Assembly: GCA_964514055.1 (NCBI GenBank)
Contig: CAZEPB010000032.1
Span: 1 to 17,498, forward strand
Direction of reading: 5' to 3'
Length of the DNA stretch: 17,498 nt
Source: SG8-32-3 sp964514055
GTDB lineage: Archaea; Thermoproteota; Bathyarchaeia; Bathyarchaeales; Bathycorpusculaceae
Part shown: positions 15,470 to 17,498 of the stretch, in pieces
Numbering within the stretch: the stretch's first letter is position 1
How the letters are laid out: every line of letters begins with the position of its first letter
Notes under the pieces: model-generated
Database searches by the model: none
What the model was told of the DNA's origin: nothing
Seen by the model: the letters and a program-made list of their open reading frames with translations, nothing else
Program-made: the position numbers and the translations under genes

Positions 15470-15482
15470 GCATTAATTATGC
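15470..15482. promoter_or_regulatory. Palindrome upstream of the Lrp regulator, possible autoregulatory site
   Basis: GCATTAATTATGC: GCAT-N5-ATGC with an AT-only centre, 60 nt upstream of the Lrp/AsnC gene. Short AT-centred palindromes of this size are typical Lrp-family operators. A nearby TTAAATTT (about 15503-15510) could be the TATA box of that gene. Position and form only; not proven. Confidence 0.35.
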
Positions 15483-15542
15483 ATAGTAAACTACAGAAAT
15501 CGTTAAATTTTTCCGCCACCTACAAGCAAGAAGGGCACAAAG

Positions 15543-15953
15543 ATGGATGACAAGGACAAGCAGATACTCAAGATATTGAAGAATAATGGACGAGCGAGCT
15601 ACGGCGCCATCGGCGAAAAAGTCGGCTTATCTGAAGGCGCCGTCAGGAAACGAATTAAGGCGCTTGCCGACGCGGGTGTCATCCGAAAGTTCACGGTGAA
15701 AATAGGCGTTGCCGAGGGCGCAGAGGCTATCACGCTATTGGCGACGAATCCTGCTTATCCAACTCAAGAAGTCTCCAAGAGAATAAGGGAGATTCCTAAC
15801 GTGGAAACCGTTTACGAGGTCACAGGTGAATACGACATCGTGGCGGTTATCAGCGGGATGAACGTGGTTGAAGTTAACGAGTGCATAGAGAAAATCCGCA
15901 GAGTAGAAGGCATAATGAAAACCAACACCATGATAGTCCTACGAAGCGGGTAA
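15543..15953 (+). CDS. Lrp/AsnC-family regulator, LysM-like
   Basis: Transcription factor of 136 residues. The N-terminal helix-turn-helix (1-55) contains DKDKQILKILKNNGRASYGA and VGLSEGAVRKRIKALADAGV. The C-terminal RAM ligand-binding domain (about 65-136) contains VSKRIREIPNVETVYEVTGEYDIVAVI (quoted for VYEVTGEYDIVAVI) and IRRVEGIMKTNTMIVL, the GxxD-type turn being TGEYD. Its position divergent to lysW matches Sulfolobus LysM, an Lrp-like activator of lysWXJK that responds to lysine; orthology is an inference. GAAGGG lies about 7 nt before the ATG. It may bind the shared element at both the lysine and arginine promoters. Confidence 0.88.
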   Translation: MDDKDKQILKILKNNGRASYGAIGEKVGLSEGAVRKRIKALADAGVIRKFTVKIGVAEGAEAITLLATNPAYPTQEVSKRIREIPNVETVYEVTGEYDIVAVISGMNVVEVNECIEKIRRVEGIMKTNTMIVLRSG

Positions 15954-16087
15954 ACCTGAGACGGGTAATTTATAGCAAATTTAACGGATTTCGCACATTC
16001 TTGAAATCTTGTTACTGTCAGACCGCAGTCGCGTTGCTGCAAGAGGTGAAAGTAACACAAGACTCACAGTTCACTCACGCTTTTAAC

Positions 16088-16097
16088 CTATATAAAG
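16088..16097. promoter_or_regulatory. Orphan TATA-like box in the Lrp-hsp20 gap
   Basis: CTATATAAAG followed by GGGGGG is the best TATA match in this 280-nt gap, yet no reading frame starts at the expected distance. A T7 run follows at 16152-16158, before the hsp20 promoter. It may drive a very short RNA, an alternative hsp20 leader, or nothing. The rest of the gap shows no gene. Confidence 0.35.
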
Positions 16098-16188
16098 GGG
16101 GGCTATAGACTGTTCCGAGCACTAGAAAACACATTAGCCATAGCAACCAGCTTTTTTTACATAAGCTTTCGAAAAATTCGGCATAAAC

Positions 16189-16195
16189 CTTTATA
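16189..16195 (+). promoter_or_regulatory. TATA box of hsp20
   Basis: CTTTATA preceded by the purine-rich ATAAAC as a possible BRE. It lies about 40 nt before the hsp20 ATG, placing the transcript start near 16218, just at the ribosome site GAGGTGA (16220-16226). Confidence 0.5.
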
Positions 16196-16233
16196 GAAAA
16201 CGGATAACTCACAGTTATTGAGGTGAAAAGTGA

Positions 16234-16833
16234 ATGTCATCAGACGATGATGATTACCCAGAATGGTTCAAAAGGCGACGTAAACCTCCACGCAAGGATT
16301 TGTTTTTCGGCGACATCGACCGCATGTTCCACGAAATGGAAAAGATGATGGAGGAAGAATTCAAAGGTCTCACACAAAACGTGCCCAAAAGTTACGTTAA
16401 AGAACGCAAACTTCCCGACGGCAGAACCGTCCGAGAATTGGGACCTTTCGTATACGGCTACAGCATGAAGATAGGTCCTGACGGTAAACCTGAAATCCGC
16501 CAGTTCGGCAACATAAAAAAGAGCCTTAAGGGTCCAGAAGTGAAAGATGAACGCGAACCACTAGTTGACATAGTTGAAACAGACAACGAAATCAGAGTAG
16601 TTGCGGAACTGCCTGGCGTAGAAAAAACGGACATAAAACTCCATGGAACCGAAGATTCACTGACCATATCCGTTAACACGCCTCAAACCAAATACTACAA
16701 GGAAGTTGAGTTACCCACAAAGGTGAAGGTGAAAGAGGCGAAATCATCCTACAAAAACGGTGTCTTAGAAGTTGTATTCCCCAAAGCTGAAGCCAAAAAG
16801 GAGCCGAAAGGCGAATCAATCGACATAGACTAA
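16234..16833 (+). CDS. hsp20: Small heat-shock protein, Hsp20/alpha-crystallin family
   Basis: ATP-independent holdase that binds unfolding proteins in large oligomers in the cytoplasm. It has 199 residues, longer than the common 140-170. The N-terminal arm is strongly charged (DDDD, RRRKPPRK, EMEKMMEEE) and includes a FFGDIDRMFHEMEKMM helix. The alpha-crystallin domain covers about 105-185, with PLVDIVETDNEIRVVAELPG, VEKTDIKLHGTEDSLTIS and the signature-like SSYKNGVLEVVFPK. A short tail ends in IDID, a form of the IXI docking motif. ATG 16234 has GAGGTGA 7 nt upstream. The middle segment (about 45-100) with GYSMKIGPDGKPEIRQFGNI resembles the extended archaeal group. It is unlinked by function to the amino-acid genes. 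Confidence 0.93.
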   Translation: MSSDDDDYPEWFKRRRKPPRKDLFFGDIDRMFHEMEKMMEEEFKGLTQNVPKSYVKERKLPDGRTVRELGPFVYGYSMKIGPDGKPEIRQFGNIKKSLKGPEVKDEREPLVDIVETDNEIRVVAELPGVEKTDIKLHGTEDSLTISVNTPQTKYYKEVELPTKVKVKEAKSSYKNGVLEVVFPKAEAKKEPKGESIDID

Positions 16834-16865
16834 CGTTCCATTTTGCAGCATCTCCTGAAAAGCTC

Positions 16866-17285
16866 GTGTCAACCATGAACAACAACTCGGAAATCGACAC
16901 GTTAAACACCATCTGCAGAGAAGCAAAAAAAGAAGGTAAACTGTCTGGCAAAAACTTAACTGAACTCTACGAGCTTTTCGGTCAACGATTCACAAAAGCC
17001 CTCGGTGCGCTGAAAGAAAACCGCGTGAAAAAATACGTTTTCAAACCCAGCGGCAGAACCGTCTGGATAGTCATTGGAAGAGAAAGAGATTACCTGATAA
17101 TGCCTGAAGCTGAATTCTGCATGTGTGACGACTTCTACTTTCGAGTATTAGATAGAAAAATCCACCTGTGCTACCACTTAATCGCCCAGAAAATCGCGCG
17201 CAACCTAGGATGGTACGAAACCTTAGAAGAGAACGATAAGCTGTACGAATCGTTAATGAACGAGTGGAAAAAAGCTACTGCTTAA
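16866..17285 (+). CDS. SWIM zinc-finger protein of unknown function
   Basis: A 139-residue protein. The C-terminal half has a SWIM zinc finger, CMCDDFYFRVLDRKIHLCYH, of CxC-x14-CxH form, followed by LIAQKIARNLGWYETLEEND. The N-terminal half contains a helical KLSGKNLTELYELFGQRFTKALGAL and a strand-rich KKYVFKPSGRTVWIVIGRERDYLIMP. SWIM domains mediate DNA or protein contacts; small archaeal SWIM proteins have been linked to RadA/RAD51-like recombinases, but no such gene lies nearby. The frame starts at a GTG (16866); an ATG at 16875 is equally possible and neither has a clear ribosome site. It follows hsp20 by 32 nt and might be cotranscribed. Confidence 0.75.
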   Translation: MSTMNNNSEIDTLNTICREAKKEGKLSGKNLTELYELFGQRFTKALGALKENRVKKYVFKPSGRTVWIVIGRERDYLIMPEAEFCMCDDFYFRVLDRKIHLCYHLIAQKIARNLGWYETLEENDKLYESLMNEWKKATA

Positions 17286-17290
17286 ATATT
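17282..17290 (+). promoter_or_regulatory. Possible TATA box of the small membrane protein
   Basis: TTAAATATT overlaps the stop codon of the SWIM gene, about 45 nt before the next ATG. It would start transcription near 17312. Weak, position-based call. Confidence 0.3.
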
Positions 17291-17330
17291 AAAACATTAC
17301 AAGAATAAGAGAGGAAAAGGGAGAATATTA

Positions 17331-17450
17331 ATGGACCTAAACGCGTACTTTCTAACCTTAGAATATGTCCTCATGGCATCAACGTTTGCTGCTCTAGTGC
17401 TGATATTCTTATATTCCTATTTTGGAAAGGAAGAAGAGCAAACAAGCTAG
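17331..17450 (+). CDS. 39-residue single-pass membrane protein
   Basis: A short reading frame beginning MDLNAYFLTLEYVLMASTFA and ending GKEEEQTS. Residues about 11-31 form one hydrophobic segment (L, V, A, I, F rich, ending YSYFG), followed by a charged tail, so a single membrane-spanning helix is predicted. GGGAG (17319-17323) lies 7 nt before the ATG, a good ribosome site, and a TATA-like box lies upstream. No family is recognised. Its length, clear start site and hydrophobic-then-charged pattern argue for a real gene. The stop codon sits inside a CTAG that also holds a possible stop of a convergent frame. Confidence 0.55.
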   Translation: MDLNAYFLTLEYVLMASTFAALVLIFLYSYFGKEEEQTS

Positions 17451-17498
17451 CCACCAAACTTCCTCAGTCTTCTATTCATAACTAAAAACACCACAACA
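17447..17498 (-). CDS. Possible C-terminal tail of a convergent gene (cut by window edge)
   Basis: Reading the minus strand inward from the right edge gives an open frame of 16 codons, VVVFLVMNRRLRKFGG, then TAG. A hydrophobic stretch followed by a basic tail looks like the end of a membrane protein. Only 52 bases are visible, so chance is quite possible. If real, its stop shares the palindromic CTAG with the stop of the 39-residue protein. Confidence 0.25.
   Translation of the reverse strand, partial: VVVFLVMNRRLRKFGG

Noticed and set aside
15347..15550. A 67-codon plus-strand frame between lysW and the Lrp regulator
   Set aside because: It opens at a TTG inside the conserved promoter core, has no ribosome site, overlaps the Lrp start and shows no recognisable motif.
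1..17498. CRISPR arrays, tRNA or rRNA genes, insertion sequences, toxin or defence genes
   Set aside because: No regularly spaced repeats, no recognised RNA gene, no transposase or terminal inverted repeats and no defence-type proteins were seen on either strand.

Overview
The window looks like chromosomal DNA of an archaeon and is almost entirely amino-acid biosynthesis. Archaeal marks: a LysW carrier-protein lysine/ornithine cluster, divergent promoters with TTTAAA-type TATA boxes, GGTGA-type ribosome binding sites, several probably leaderless starts, Lrp/AsnC and HTH-ACT regulators, and a single-subunit archaeal-style threonine synthase with an N-terminal zinc ribbon. A TACK-type lineage such as Bathyarchaeia would fit, but this is an inference from gene content and style; no rRNA or other taxonomic marker is present.

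Layout: (1) 1-4340, minus strand: a tightly coupled arginine operon argG-argH-carA-carB, with carB running off the left edge. (2) 4450-8905, plus strand: a divergent HTH-ACT regulator, then threonine synthase, homoserine dehydrogenase and aspartate kinase. (3) 8931-15251, minus strand: a lysine (and probably ornithine/arginine) operon lysW-lysX-lysY-lysZ-lysJ-lysK, ending with a class I methyltransferase. (4) 15338-17498: a divergent Lrp/AsnC (LysM-like) regulator, an Hsp20 chaperone, a SWIM zinc-finger protein, a 39-residue membrane protein, and possibly the tail of a convergent gene. No rRNA, tRNA, CRISPR or mobile element is visible.

How it fits together: LysW carries aminoadipate (for lysine) and possibly glutamate (for ornithine) through LysX, Z, Y, J and K. 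CarAB supplies carbamoyl phosphate, and ArgG/ArgH finish arginine from citrulline. No separate ArgJ/B/C/D/E set and no ArgF lies in the window. The aspartate branch makes threonine and homoserine.

The most notable signal is a roughly 58-bp element (49/58 identical) that occurs twice. One copy lies between argG and the HTH-ACT regulator, the other between lysW and the Lrp regulator. Each copy has two outward TTTAAA boxes exactly 35 bp apart around an imperfect TTGC-N9-GTAA inverted repeat, which suggests a shared divergent promoter/operator co-regulating arginine and lysine synthesis. Other points: argG has no conventional start where its conserved N terminus and strong ribosome site require one (an ACG is there). 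The LysX protein is divergent, with an insertion of about 70 residues.
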